A stretch of DNA of 64,000 bases. It comes from Hymenobacter gelipurpurascens. GTDB taxonomy: Bacteria > Bacteroidota > Bacteroidia > Cytophagales > Hymenobacteraceae. The notes beneath the pieces were generated by a model. That model was not told the origin of the DNA, did not search any database, and saw only the letters and a program-made list of their open reading frames with translations. The first letter of the stretch is position 1. Each line of letters begins with the position of its first letter. Position numbers and translations under genes: made by a program. The DNA lies in assembly GCF_900187375.1 (NCBI RefSeq), contig NZ_FYEW01000001.1, positions 2,714,880 through 2,778,879 of the forward strand, in the 5' to 3' direction. Positions 17,300-25,531 of the stretch are shown one piece after another.

Positions 17300-18268
17300 A
17301 TGTTTCCATTGCTGCGTATTCGCGCGTCGTGGCCGGCCCTGCTGGGGGTGGCGGCGCTTATGTCTTTCCAAGGCGACCCGGCCTCTTTCAATAAGCTGAA
17401 ATCGGGGGTGGAGTACCGGATTTTTCACCTGGAGAATGGTCGCTACGTGCGGCGTCCGGTGCTTCCGCCTACCGGCGACCCAACGTATGCCAGCCGCATC
17501 GGCCAGATCATGAGCCTGCACCTGGAATTCCGGTCCGCCAAAGATTCCGTGCTGATGAACTCGCGTAAGCAATCGGCTGGGCAGCCGGCCCGTGTGCCTC
17601 TCGACACGGTGCGCAGCGTGCAGCGGGGTGGCCTGGAAGAAGCCGTAGCACTGCTGCAGCCCGGCGACTCGGCCGTGTTCCGCTTCAACGTAGATACCAT
17701 TTTTGCCAAGTCTTTTGGGCAGCCCGCCCCACCGTTTCTTCGCAAGGCCGGCAAGACCTTCACGGTGCTGGCCAAGGTGGATAAAATCCAGACCAAGGAA
17801 GCGGCCATGCAGGAAGTGCAGGAGATGATGCGGCTGGAGCAGGAGAAAGAAAAGCAGCAATCGGCTCAGCAGCTGGTAAAGGAGGATGCCCAGATTCAGG
17901 CCTACCTCAAGCAAAACAAGCTAAAGGCGCTCAAGACGCCCGGTGGCGTCTACTATGCTATCACGAAGGCCAGCAAAGGCGTGAAACCCACTGCCGGCCA
18001 AACGGTGGCAGTGTTGTACAAAGGCATGCTGCTGGATGGCAAAGTCTTCGATTCGTCGGAGAAGAACGGCGGCAAGCCCATTGAGTTTCCGCTAGGCCAG
18101 GGCCGCGTGATTCCGGGCTGGGACCAAGGCATTGCGATGCTCAACAAAGGCTCGAAAGCGGTGTTGCTTATCCCCTCTTCCCTGGCTTACGGAGCCCGGG
18201 GAGCCGGCGCCGATATTCCGCCAAATGCTATCCTGCGCTTCGATGTGGAGCTAGTTGATGTAAAGTAA
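17300..18268 (+). CDS. Exported FKBP-type prolyl isomerase with two FKBP-like domains (FKBP 5 of 5)
   Basis: A 322-residue paralogue of FKBP 1. It shares the decayed N-terminal FKBP-like domain (G-G-L-E-E-A-V-A-L-L-Q-P-G-D-S-A-V-F-R-F), the charged linker and the active C-terminal domain (K-V-F-D-S-S, I-P-G-W-D-Q-G-I, L-A-Y-G-A-R-G, L-R-F-D-V-E-L-V-D-V). It differs in having no lipobox: the N-terminus is a hydrophobic helix ending A-L-M-S-F-Q-G-D, so it is either secreted freely or anchored by an uncleaved helix. The Gln-rich tail of FKBP 1 is missing. A 40-bp run is identical in both genes (14715-14754 and 17655-17694). A long terminator palindrome follows. Confidence 0.9.
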   Translation: MFPLLRIRASWPALLGVAALMSFQGDPASFNKLKSGVEYRIFHLENGRYVRRPVLPPTGDPTYASRIGQIMSLHLEFRSAKDSVLMNSRKQSAGQPARVPLDTVRSVQRGGLEEAVALLQPGDSAVFRFNVDTIFAKSFGQPAPPFLRKAGKTFTVLAKVDKIQTKEAAMQEVQEMMRLEQEKEKQQSAQQLVKEDAQIQAYLKQNKLKALKTPGGVYYAITKASKGVKPTAGQTVAVLYKGMLLDGKVFDSSEKNGGKPIEFPLGQGRVIPGWDQGIAMLNKGSKAVLLIPSSLAYGARGAGADIPPNAILRFDVELVDVK

Positions 18269-18291
18269 AAGCACGGTTTCACATAATCGGT

Positions 18292-18340
18292 TTCACTAAA
18301 AAGGCCCGCTATGCTCAGCATAGCGGGCCTTTTTAGTGAA
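18292..18340. terminator. Bidirectional terminator between FKBP 5 and recO
   Basis: Perfect 24-bp arms with one unpaired base at the centre; core GGCCCGCTATGCT, flanked by AAAAA and TTTTT. It serves both converging genes. Confidence 0.9.
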
Positions 18341-18352
18341 TTCTGCAACGCC

Positions 18353-19075
18353 TTACAGCTCTGCCAGCACTTCGGAGAGGACCGACAAGGACCTGATGTC
18401 GCCGAGGCGCTCTACATGAAGCTGATAGTAGCGGATGAGCACCCCCAGCAATTCGCGGCGTACGCGACCATTGGGCACAGCGGCCGTAGCTGGCTCACGC
18501 ATCAGGGCATCGAAATAGGTCTCGAACTCCTGGAAACGCAGGGCAGTAGGCCCGTGCCCAGCTGCTCCGCCCGGCACTTCGGCGGCAAAGGCTACCTGCG
18601 AGGTTATCTGCTCCCCGGTTTCAGGGCCAAAGCCCAAGTAATGACTGAGCTGCAGCAGAAACGTGAGGGCGAAGTTCTCGAAGCCTTCCTCCTGTCTGTC
18701 GAATGCCAAGATAGAATCGTGCAGGAAGGTGAACATAGGTTCGTTTTCCTCTTCTTCCAGCAGCACCCGACTCGTTATTTCCGATAGCAGCAGGGCAATA
18801 CTGCTCTTGCGCACATCGTAGGGCAGCGTGCGGAACGGCTCAGCGCACCGGAATTCCGAAAGGCGCGTGATGCCGCCCTGCCGCGAGGTGTAGGCCACCA
18901 GATCCAGCATGGTGAAGGGCTGAAACAAGGCAATGCGCCCAGGCGGCTTCGCCTTGCGCACTCCATTCACGATGTAGCTCTGCAGCCCCAGCCGCTCCGT
19001 GTACACGCGGGCGATGATGCTGGTTTCGCGGTAGCGGATGAAATTGAGAACGATACCGCGGGTTTTGATTAGCAT
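18353..19075 (-). CDS. recO: DNA repair protein RecO
   Basis: A 240-residue protein of the RecFOR pathway, which loads RecA on SSB-coated single-stranded gaps. The N-terminal OB-fold starts K-T-R-G-I-V-L and contains R-Y-R-E-T-S-I-I-A-R-V-Y-T and G-V-R-K-A-K; the helical C-terminal domain follows. The four-cysteine zinc site of some RecO proteins is not present, as is common in Bacteroidota. Length and N-terminus fit the family. It lies between the FKBP series and porZ and ends next to a shared terminator. Confidence 0.9.
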   Translation of the reverse strand: MLIKTRGIVLNFIRYRETSIIARVYTERLGLQSYIVNGVRKAKPPGRIALFQPFTMLDLVAYTSRQGGITRLSEFRCAEPFRTLPYDVRKSSIALLLSEITSRVLLEEEENEPMFTFLHDSILAFDRQEEGFENFALTFLLQLSHYLGFGPETGEQITSQVAFAAEVPGGAAGHGPTALRFQEFETYFDALMREPATAAVPNGRVRRELLGVLIRYYQLHVERLGDIRSLSVLSEVLAEL

Positions 19076-19249
19076 GCTAGTAAGAGCTGAAGGGCAGAAA
19101 GGATACGAGGAAACCGACGGGGTGGCCTAGACGAAATGGAAATTGCTCAACCAGCCGACAACCCATAGCAGGCCGCGTCTCGCAATCAGTCTGAACAAGC
19201 AACTGTACTCCTCTCGTTCCCTGAAAACAAGCTTCTAGGCCACTACAGC

Positions 19250-21604
19250 CTATTTTTCTACCACCGCAATCTTGCTGATGCAGCCGTTTTTCCCCTCCGC
19301 ATCCGACGACAGTACCAAGTACACCCCCGACTGCACTTTGCGGCCGTTGTAGTCTGTTAGGTTCCAGACCACCGTGCCGCCATTGGCGCGGGTCTGGTAC
19401 ACCAGTTTCCCGGTGACGTCGGTGATTTTGACTAGCCCATTGTTGGCCAGCCCCGATACACCTACCTGCCCGGTGAAATTTGTGCGCACCGGATTGGGAG
19501 AAACCTTGGCACATTCAGGCTTGCCTTCCGTGACGGTGGCCGAGCCGCGGTAGGCCACTACGCCCGCATCCGTGGCCACGAATACCTCGCCGGTTTTGTC
19601 GTTCACGGCTACATCCACAATCCGGTTGGAGGGTAGCGGACTATTGTCGGTGGTAAAGTGCTCAATAGCGTCGGTGGCGTCTTCGTTGAAGAGCCACAAG
19701 CCCCGGTCGGTGCCAAACCATTTGCGGTTGCCGCCATCCACGGCAATGCAGCGTACGGCTTCATCGCGCAGCGCCACAAACCCCGAGCCCTCACCACGGC
19801 GCACAAACGGCAGCTGAAAGCTCAGGCCATTGCTGGAGTCGAAGGCCGAAGCGGGGTCGTTGAACACGGCCGGGCCTTTGTCGGTAGCCACCCAGATTTC
19901 GCCCTGGCGGTCGGTCACGATATCATAGATAAAGCTGGAAGGCAAACCGTCGCTGTCGGTAAAGCTTCGGAGGCTGCCGCTTTCGGGGTTGTAGGCCACT
20001 AACCCATATGTTCCGCCAACGGGCGCACGGGCCCGAGATACCCACACGCCGCCCACTTGGTCCAGGGCAATGCGCTCCAGGTTTTCGCTGCCCGCGAAGT
20101 ATGGGGTGGTGGTCCAGGTAGTAGTAGCCGGATCGAACACGAACAGGCCAGATGTACCGGCCACCTGGTGCCGGTTCACTACCCACACCTTACCGGCTGC
20201 GTCGGCAGTTATGTCCGTTATTCGCGTGTACGTAACGTCGGTTGCGTTGGCACTGCGCAACGGATTGGGAAGCCCCGAAACGGGGTTGAAGAGCCGGAAA
20301 TTGCCGGGTCCCTTCCATTCCATCACACCATTGCCATAGCTAGCTACATATAGCGTTCCATCGGGGGTGCGGGTGCCGCGCACGGGGTCCAGCAGATTGG
20401 GGTACTGCGCACTTGGCAGCGTGGCGCTACTGATGGTAGTCCATTGGCCTTGTGCGTACTCGTAAAAGCCCACCTGGGCCCGCTCCTGCAAATACCGGTC
20501 GCCGTAGGCCCCACTGAACACATCTACCGTATTGGTACGCGCATCGGCCAGAATGCTGAATGACTTGGCGCTGCCTGGTGCATTCGTGATGAACTGCTCC
20601 GCCTGCTGCCCATCTGCCGTTACTTTCAACAGGCCATTGACAATGTCTGCTACGTAGTAGCTGCCGTCCTTTGCGCGCAACGTGGCGCGGGGGTCCCGAA
20701 CCAGGGCTGGTCGAAAGGTAGTAGTGACCACACCCGTGCCTGTGTTCAGTAGTGATACTTTCTGGTTATCGGTCACGAGCAGGCCGGCCCGGGAGGAAGT
20801 CAGCTGCCGGAACTCCAGGCCAGTAAGCCCCGCTACTCCACGCCAGCCAGCCGTGGGCGTAGCGGGGTTGTAGCTGTACAGTCGGTCGCCATTGATGCCC
20901 AGGTAAATAAGGCCGTTGTGCACCCCTACCGACCGAAATGGGTCACCAGGGCGCACTGCAAAATCGGTGGTCCAGGCGCGGTAGTCGAGCAGGTTATCAG
21001 TGAGGCGGGCGCGCAGCACGCCTGCGGAGGTAGCAGCCACCAGCACGCCATTGCTGGCCGCCGTGGAATACACCTGCACCACGGTGCCACCCGGCCCAAT
21101 ATTGGTGTACGAGTCCCGGATTTCAAGCTTTACCAGATCTACTGCCACAATCCCGAAGGTGCAGGCCAGGTAGGCCGTCCGGTTGCTGATGCTGATCTGG
21201 TTGATGGCCTTCGTGCCCTGGATTTCCTTGCGCACAATATCCCCAATGTTCAGAATGGCACCGTCGGAGAGGCGCAGAATATCGAGGTTTGTGTTGCGGT
21301 AGGCCACTACCAGCTGCTGACTAACGGAGTCGTAGGCCACCGCACTGGCGCCTACATCGTGCAATCCGTCGCGGCGGGAGAGCAGCCGGGTGGTGTTCAA
21401 CACCTTATCGTAGTAGAAAAAAGCATCTTCGGTGGCTACATACACGCGGCTGCCCACATCGGCCAACGACTTGGCCCGGTTGATAGGCAAGTGCAGCTGC
21501 CAGTCGCCGAAGCCGGCCGTCGACTGGCCTACGGCAGTTAGGGCTGCCAACAGGAAGACGGCGAGACTCATCACTCCCCGGCACAAGCGTATAAGTTGAG
21601 TCAT
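19250..21604 (-). CDS. porZ: Type IX secretion protein PorZ-like, two-propeller surface protein
   Basis: About 784 residues: signal peptide (hydrophobic core to A-L-T-A-V-G-Q), then two beta-propellers of two-component-regulator type, with repeats such as V-Y-V-A-T-E-D-A-F-F-Y-Y, L-S-R-R-D-G-L, and W-V-S-R-A and I-W-V-A-T-D-K-G in the second half. The last 90 residues (from about N-P-V-R-T-N-F) form a type IX C-terminal signal domain. In Porphyromonas PorZ delivers anionic lipopolysaccharide to the attachment complex with PorU and PorV. Both of these are encoded 35 kb away in this window. The start at 21604 is chosen because of the signal peptide; the frame is open for 18 codons more. A generic propeller sensor is the alternative. 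Confidence 0.85.
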   Translation of the reverse strand: MTQLIRLCRGVMSLAVFLLAALTAVGQSTAGFGDWQLHLPINRAKSLADVGSRVYVATEDAFFYYDKVLNTTRLLSRRDGLHDVGASAVAYDSVSQQLVVAYRNTNLDILRLSDGAILNIGDIVRKEIQGTKAINQISISNRTAYLACTFGIVAVDLVKLEIRDSYTNIGPGGTVVQVYSTAASNGVLVAATSAGVLRARLTDNLLDYRAWTTDFAVRPGDPFRSVGVHNGLIYLGINGDRLYSYNPATPTAGWRGVAGLTGLEFRQLTSSRAGLLVTDNQKVSLLNTGTGVVTTTFRPALVRDPRATLRAKDGSYYVADIVNGLLKVTADGQQAEQFITNAPGSAKSFSILADARTNTVDVFSGAYGDRYLQERAQVGFYEYAQGQWTTISSATLPSAQYPNLLDPVRGTRTPDGTLYVASYGNGVMEWKGPGNFRLFNPVSGLPNPLRSANATDVTYTRITDITADAAGKVWVVNRHQVAGTSGLFVFDPATTTWTTTPYFAGSENLERIALDQVGGVWVSRARAPVGGTYGLVAYNPESGSLRSFTDSDGLPSSFIYDIVTDRQGEIWVATDKGPAVFNDPASAFDSSNGLSFQLPFVRRGEGSGFVALRDEAVRCIAVDGGNRKWFGTDRGLWLFNEDATDAIEHFTTDNSPLPSNRIVDVAVNDKTGEVFVATDAGVVAYRGSATVTEGKPECAKVSPNPVRTNFTGQVGVSGLANNGLVKITDVTGKLVYQTRANGGTVVWNLTDYNGRKVQSGVYLVLSSDAEGKNGCISKIAVVEK

Positions 21605-21739
21605 CGGCAGGAAATAATGGCGCAAATAGAATACCAGCAAGGTAACGACGAGGGGCAAGCTTTCATGCAGGGCGAAGCTCCGGTATTCCGGATGAGTCAG
21701 CCAGCAATTACGTTCCGCTCAACTAACCCCAACGCAGGC

Positions 21740-22366
21740 CTAGGAAGCGGAGGCTGATTTGCTAACCGGCTCGCTGGATTTTTCCTTCATGCCTTCCTGA
21801 AAGCAATGGCGGCAGCGCGCTTCGTAGACATCGGTTTCGCCTAGCAGAATCTTGTCTTCGGAAGCAGCCATCCGGAAGGAATAAGAAGCAATTTCGCCGC
21901 AGCACACGCAAATAGCATGCACTTTCGTCACGAATTCGGCAACCGCCATTAGAGCGGGCATCGGCCCGAAGGGCTTGCCTAGGAAGTCCATATCGAGGCC
22001 AGCCACGATGACGCGCGTGCCGCCGTTGGCCAGCTGCACGCATACATCTACCAACGACTCATCGAAGAACTGCGCCTCATCTACACCCACTACATCGCAG
22101 CCCCCGGCCAGCAGCAGCATTTCCTGCGCCACCGGCACCGGCGTAGAGCGGATACTGTTGGAGTTGTGCGATACTACATCCTCGGCGTGGTAGCGCGTAT
22201 CGAGGGCTGGCTTGAAGATTTCGACCCGCTGACGGGCTATTTTGGCACGGTTAAGCCGGCGAATCAGCTCCTCGGTTTTACCCGAAAACATGGAGCCGCA
22301 CACAACTTCAATCCAGCCCCGGCGCGCAACGCCCGGACCCGTACCAACGCGGGGTTCTATAAACAC
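21740..22366 (-). CDS. tdk: Thymidine kinase
   Basis: A 208-residue type II thymidine kinase of the salvage pathway. The P-loop is G-S-M-F-S-G-K-T (about residues 24-31), the Walker B-like motif is [11 protein letters not shown], and the lasso/zinc region has C-V-C-C-G-E and C-R-H-C; the expected Y-E-A-R-C-R is present. The N-terminal 17 residues before W-I-E-V are somewhat variable, so a later start is possible. The C-terminal tail is rich in Ser and Lys. It lies next to porZ on the same strand but probably has its own promoter. Confidence 0.95.
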   Translation of the reverse strand: MFIEPRVGTGPGVARRGWIEVVCGSMFSGKTEELIRRLNRAKIARQRVEIFKPALDTRYHAEDVVSHNSNSIRSTPVPVAQEMLLLAGGCDVVGVDEAQFFDESLVDVCVQLANGGTRVIVAGLDMDFLGKPFGPMPALMAVAEFVTKVHAICVCCGEIASYSFRMAASEDKILLGETDVYEARCRHCFQEGMKEKSSEPVSKSASAS

Positions 22367-22588
22367 AAGGCTATCAGTTGTCAGTGGCCAATTGTCAGTT
22401 TCCTGACTTGATTCGGAACATCTAAAGTACGGTTTTCGGCGGCTTGCCTCAAAGCTAAGGGTGCCATTTCCCGGGGTAGGCCACTCTTAGGCTCGGTTAA
22501 ATGCTTTAGTAAATAACTCAGCACAAGCCCGGTAGAACCGCTCAGGTTTTTGGGCGCGTGGGCCGCCTCCTTGTCAGATACCAAGTAG

Positions 22589-22921
22589 CTACTCCGGGGC
22601 GTTGAGGTACCGGACGTGGGGCAACTGCACAGGCTCCGGCACCTGGCCTAGCACGTCGCCGGTGGGCAGGCGCGTCTGGCAGGTGAGGCGCTCGGAGGTC
22701 AGCAGCCGGCCCATGGCGCGGTAGCGCAACTCCGCATCGGTGGGTGGCGTTAGGTGTTCGGCTCCCTGTAGTATCCGGAGGCGGCACGTAGTACAGCGTC
22801 CTTTAGCGCCGCAGGCGTGCATCCAGTCGTGGCCGGCGGCTTGCAGCGCTGCCAGTAAGGTGGAGCCGGCCGGCACCGAAACCGGGGCCGCAGGCAGATT
22901 TTGAACCGTTAGAGTGGGCAT
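22589..22921 (-). CDS. 2Fe-2S ferredoxin domain protein
   Basis: A 110-residue plant-type ferredoxin fold. The cysteine pattern is C-G-A-K-G-R-C-T-T-C (C-x5-C-x2-C), with the fourth cysteine in L-T-C-Q-T near residue 82. The N-terminus V-Q-N-L-P and V-P-A-G-S-T-L-L-A-A-L-Q is usual for this class. It likely carries electrons to an unidentified oxidoreductase. It is transcribed away from the unknown protein at 22956, with a short 34-bp divergent gap. It is distinct from the adrenodoxin-like ferredoxin at 40.2 kb. Confidence 0.9.
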   Translation of the reverse strand: MPTLTVQNLPAAPVSVPAGSTLLAALQAAGHDWMHACGAKGRCTTCRLRILQGAEHLTPPTDAELRYRAMGRLLTSERLTCQTRLPTGDVLGQVPEPVQLPHVRYLNAPE

Positions 22922-22955
22922 CTTTCCCTAAATTGCCCGTTGAATCAGGCTTTCA

Positions 22956-24137
22956 ATGAACAACAAATATAGCCTCGCCAAGCGCGAACAATACGGACGT
23001 CTGTTGGCCGCTCTGCTCTGCGACCAGCACTTTGGAGCCCGCCCCACCGCTACGCTCGATGGCCCCGCGGTGCTGCGCTTCACGCCTATCCGGCAGATAA
23101 ATCTGTTTGTGGTGCAGCGGCTGCTAGGCCAGTGGATGGCCGAAATGGGTAATCTGCGCAGCCCTTATTTCGACTTTGAGGATGCTGAGGTGCGCCAGGC
23201 TCTCACGCAGTTCATGAATGTACTCTCGCGCCGCATCAAGCTCAGCCGCCCTGTGTTTGAGCCCCTGCTGGCCGATTCCATCTGCGATACGCTGCTGGGC
23301 GCCATTGATCCCGCCGAAACGTTTAGCCGAAAGCTGATGGGCGAACAAACGTCGGCCTCCCCCCAGAAGCTGCGCGAAACCCTGCGCTACCTAGACCTCA
23401 ATAAGCCGCTCTTCGAAGGCTTCCTAGACACGCTACCCGCTGAGCAGGTGCAGGAGCGCGACTACCTGCTGAGCCGCTTCCGCCTGTATCTGGAGCACGA
23501 CACTCAGGAGCTGCAGCCGTTATCGGCGTTGGTGCAGGAGTTTAATGCGCTGCTGCCGCTCACCGAGGCTGATTTGTACGAAGAGGGCCCGCCTTCTACG
23601 CACCCCGCCGACAAGCCCAAGGAAGCCGAAGAAGCCGCTCCGGCAGAAAAGCCTGCCCCGGCTCCAGCACCCACACCGGCCGCTGTTGCTGAGCCTGCCG
23701 CCCCTGCTCCGGTACCAATACCCGTAATAAAGGCTCCCGCCGCTCCAACGGAGCAGCGCGGTACCGCTGCTGAACCAACTTCTGCTACAGCGGTGCCTTT
23801 GTATGCCAAGCTTCAGGCGGAGCAGACTTCGGCTCCTTCCTTAAGTGAAACGTTGCGTTCAGAGCGCCCGGCAGCAGCTACTCTGGCTGAGAAAGCACCG
23901 AAAGTAGAAACGTTGCGCGAGGCTATTTCCATCAATCAGCGGTTCAGCTTCATCAATGAGCTGTTCAATGGCGAGAACATGGAATACCACGCCGTAATTC
24001 AGCACCTCGACACGCTGCCGAACTCCGACTCGGCGAAGCGCTACGTGACCGAGAACCTGGCGGCGCAGTACAATTGGGCCCGTAAGGAAGAGCACGTCAA
24101 TAAGCTGCTAAAGCTGATTGAGCGCAAATTCGCGTAA
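22956..24137 (+). CDS. Unknown protein with Pro/Ala-rich linker
   Basis: A 393-residue cytoplasmic-looking protein without signal peptide. The N-terminal half (about 1-215) is helical with a compact hydrophobic pattern (K-R-E-Q-Y-G-R-L-L-A-A-L-L-C-D-Q). Then comes a disordered stretch rich in Pro, Ala and Glu (about 215-300), and a conserved-looking helical tail (F-S-F-I-N-E-L-F-N-G, Y-H-A-V-I-Q-H-L-D, W-A-R-K-E-E-H-V-N-K). Proteins with this tail are common next to cell-division or cell-wall genes of Bacteroidota in my experience, but I know no function. The gene ends head-on to rodA with a shared terminator. Confidence 0.75.
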   Translation: MNNKYSLAKREQYGRLLAALLCDQHFGARPTATLDGPAVLRFTPIRQINLFVVQRLLGQWMAEMGNLRSPYFDFEDAEVRQALTQFMNVLSRRIKLSRPVFEPLLADSICDTLLGAIDPAETFSRKLMGEQTSASPQKLRETLRYLDLNKPLFEGFLDTLPAEQVQERDYLLSRFRLYLEHDTQELQPLSALVQEFNALLPLTEADLYEEGPPSTHPADKPKEAEEAAPAEKPAPAPAPTPAAVAEPAAPAPVPIPVIKAPAAPTEQRGTAAEPTSATAVPLYAKLQAEQTSAPSLSETLRSERPAAATLAEKAPKVETLREAISINQRFSFINELFNGENMEYHAVIQHLDTLPNSDSAKRYVTENLAAQYNWARKEEHVNKLLKLIERKFA

Positions 24138-24163
24138 CCTCACTTCCCGGATTAACAGCCAAC

Positions 24164-24208
24164 CACCGCGCTACAGGTCTTGCTAGGCCAGTAGCGCGGT
24201 GTTTTTTT
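24164..24208. terminator. Terminator between the unknown gene and rodA
   Basis: Arms CACCGCGCTAC and GTAGCGCGGTG around a loop containing a CTAGGCC word, then TTTTTTT on the plus strand. The T run overlaps the rodA stop codon. Confidence 0.8.
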
Positions 24209-25505
24209 AGTACCGCTCCAAATCCTGCTTGCGGTAGGCATCAATGGCCAGCAGGATGAACAGCAGCGTGGTGAAGGACCACAACGAGGACCCCCCGTAG
24301 CTGAAGAACGGCAGTGGAATACCTACCACAGGCGCCAGGCCGATGGTCATGCCGATATTGACGCAGAAGTGGAAGAAGATAATGCTGGCGACGCAGTACC
24401 CGTAGGTGCGCCCAAATACCGATTTCTGGCGCTCCGCCACATACAATATCCGGCCCAGCAGCGCCATAAAGAGGATTATCACGACGGTAGTCCCAAGCCA
24501 GCCCCACTCCTCTCCTACCGTGCAGAAAATGAAGTCGGTACTTTGCTCAGGTACGAAATCGAACTTCGTCTGCGTGCCCTGCAGGAAACCTTTGCCCGCT
24601 AGGCCACCCGAGCCGATGGCAATCTTCGACTGGGTTACGTTCCAGCCTACGCCCAATGGGTCGGCGGAAGGGTTGAGCAGCACTTCAATACGTTTGCGCT
24701 GGTGCGGCTGCAGCACGTTGTTGAAAAAGAAATCAACCCCAAATACCATCCCGATTACCACCGCCCACACGGATACCGCCAGCGCCAAATGATGCCGAAA
24801 CACCCGCGTATTGAAGGCAAAGACCAACCCCAGAATCACAGTAAACGCCCCAATCAGCCAGAGCTTGGGCACCAGCAGCGAAAGGATAAGCACCACGCCG
24901 GCCGCGGCCAATACCAGCAGAATAAGCGGCGACATTCCTTCCCTGAAATAGGCCAGCAGAAAGGCACCGAACACCAGCGCCTGGCCGGTTTCATTGGCCG
25001 CAATGATGAGCAGCGGCGGTAGCAGCGTGAGGCCCGCCAGTACCAGTTGGTCGCGAAAATTCTGCTGACGCAGATTGATACCGGCCATATACCGCGACAC
25101 AGCCAGAGCCGTGACGAACTTGGCAAACTCGGCCGGCTGCAGACGCACCGGCCCCAGTTCCAGCCAGGAGCGCGACCCTGCAATAGGCCTAGCAATGAAG
25201 GGCGTGACAATGAGCAGCAAAATCATGGCGCCGTAGAGCACGAAGGCAAAAGTGTCGTAGGCCTTGTAATCGACGACCAGCAGCACCACAATCAGCACTA
25301 GTGCCGTGCCTACCCACAAAATCTGCTTAAACCAGTTGTAGGCCATCAGCTCCTGAAAGCTGAGGTGACTGAAGGGGTCAGCGGGGGCATCGGGGGAGTA
25401 GCTGGCCGCATACACATTCAGCCAGCCCACCCCCACCATGAGCAGGAAGATGAGAACCGTCACCCAGTCGATGCTGCGCGAATATCTGGCCGGAGAAGTG
25501 GACAT
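24207..25505 (-). CDS. rodA: Rod-shape SEDS glycosyltransferase RodA
   Basis: A 432-residue inner-membrane SEDS protein with about ten helices that polymerises lipid II glycan strands during lateral growth. Typical stretches are L-S-F-Q-E-L-M, S-R-S-W-L-E-L-G-P-V-R-L-Q-P-A-E-F-A-K, a large periplasmic loop with Q-S-K-I-A-I-G-S-G-G-L-x-G-K-G and Q-T-K-F-D-F-V-P-E-Q-S-T-D-F-I-F, and the ending G-I-P-L-P-F-F-S-Y-G-G-S-S. The catalytic Asp of the loop is present. The frame extends 25 codons upstream of Met at 25505. It is the last gene of the mreB-mreC-mreD-mrdA-rodA block, and its partner PBP2 ends 27 bp upstream. Confidence 0.95.
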   Translation of the reverse strand: MSTSPARYSRSIDWVTVLIFLLMVGVGWLNVYAASYSPDAPADPFSHLSFQELMAYNWFKQILWVGTALVLIVVLLVVDYKAYDTFAFVLYGAMILLLIVTPFIARPIAGSRSWLELGPVRLQPAEFAKFVTALAVSRYMAGINLRQQNFRDQLVLAGLTLLPPLLIIAANETGQALVFGAFLLAYFREGMSPLILLVLAAAGVVLILSLLVPKLWLIGAFTVILGLVFAFNTRVFRHHLALAVSVWAVVIGMVFGVDFFFNNVLQPHQRKRIEVLLNPSADPLGVGWNVTQSKIAIGSGGLAGKGFLQGTQTKFDFVPEQSTDFIFCTVGEEWGWLGTTVVIILFMALLGRILYVAERQKSVFGRTYGYCVASIIFFHFCVNIGMTIGLAPVVGIPLPFFSYGGSSLWSFTTLLFILLAIDAYRKQDLERY

Positions 25506-25531
25506 AGGGTAATAGTCAGTATAGGGCCTTA

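Noticed and set aside
22370..22420. Possible small repeat around the TGTCAG words upstream of tdk
   Set aside because: Only two or three short words repeat; too little to define an element.
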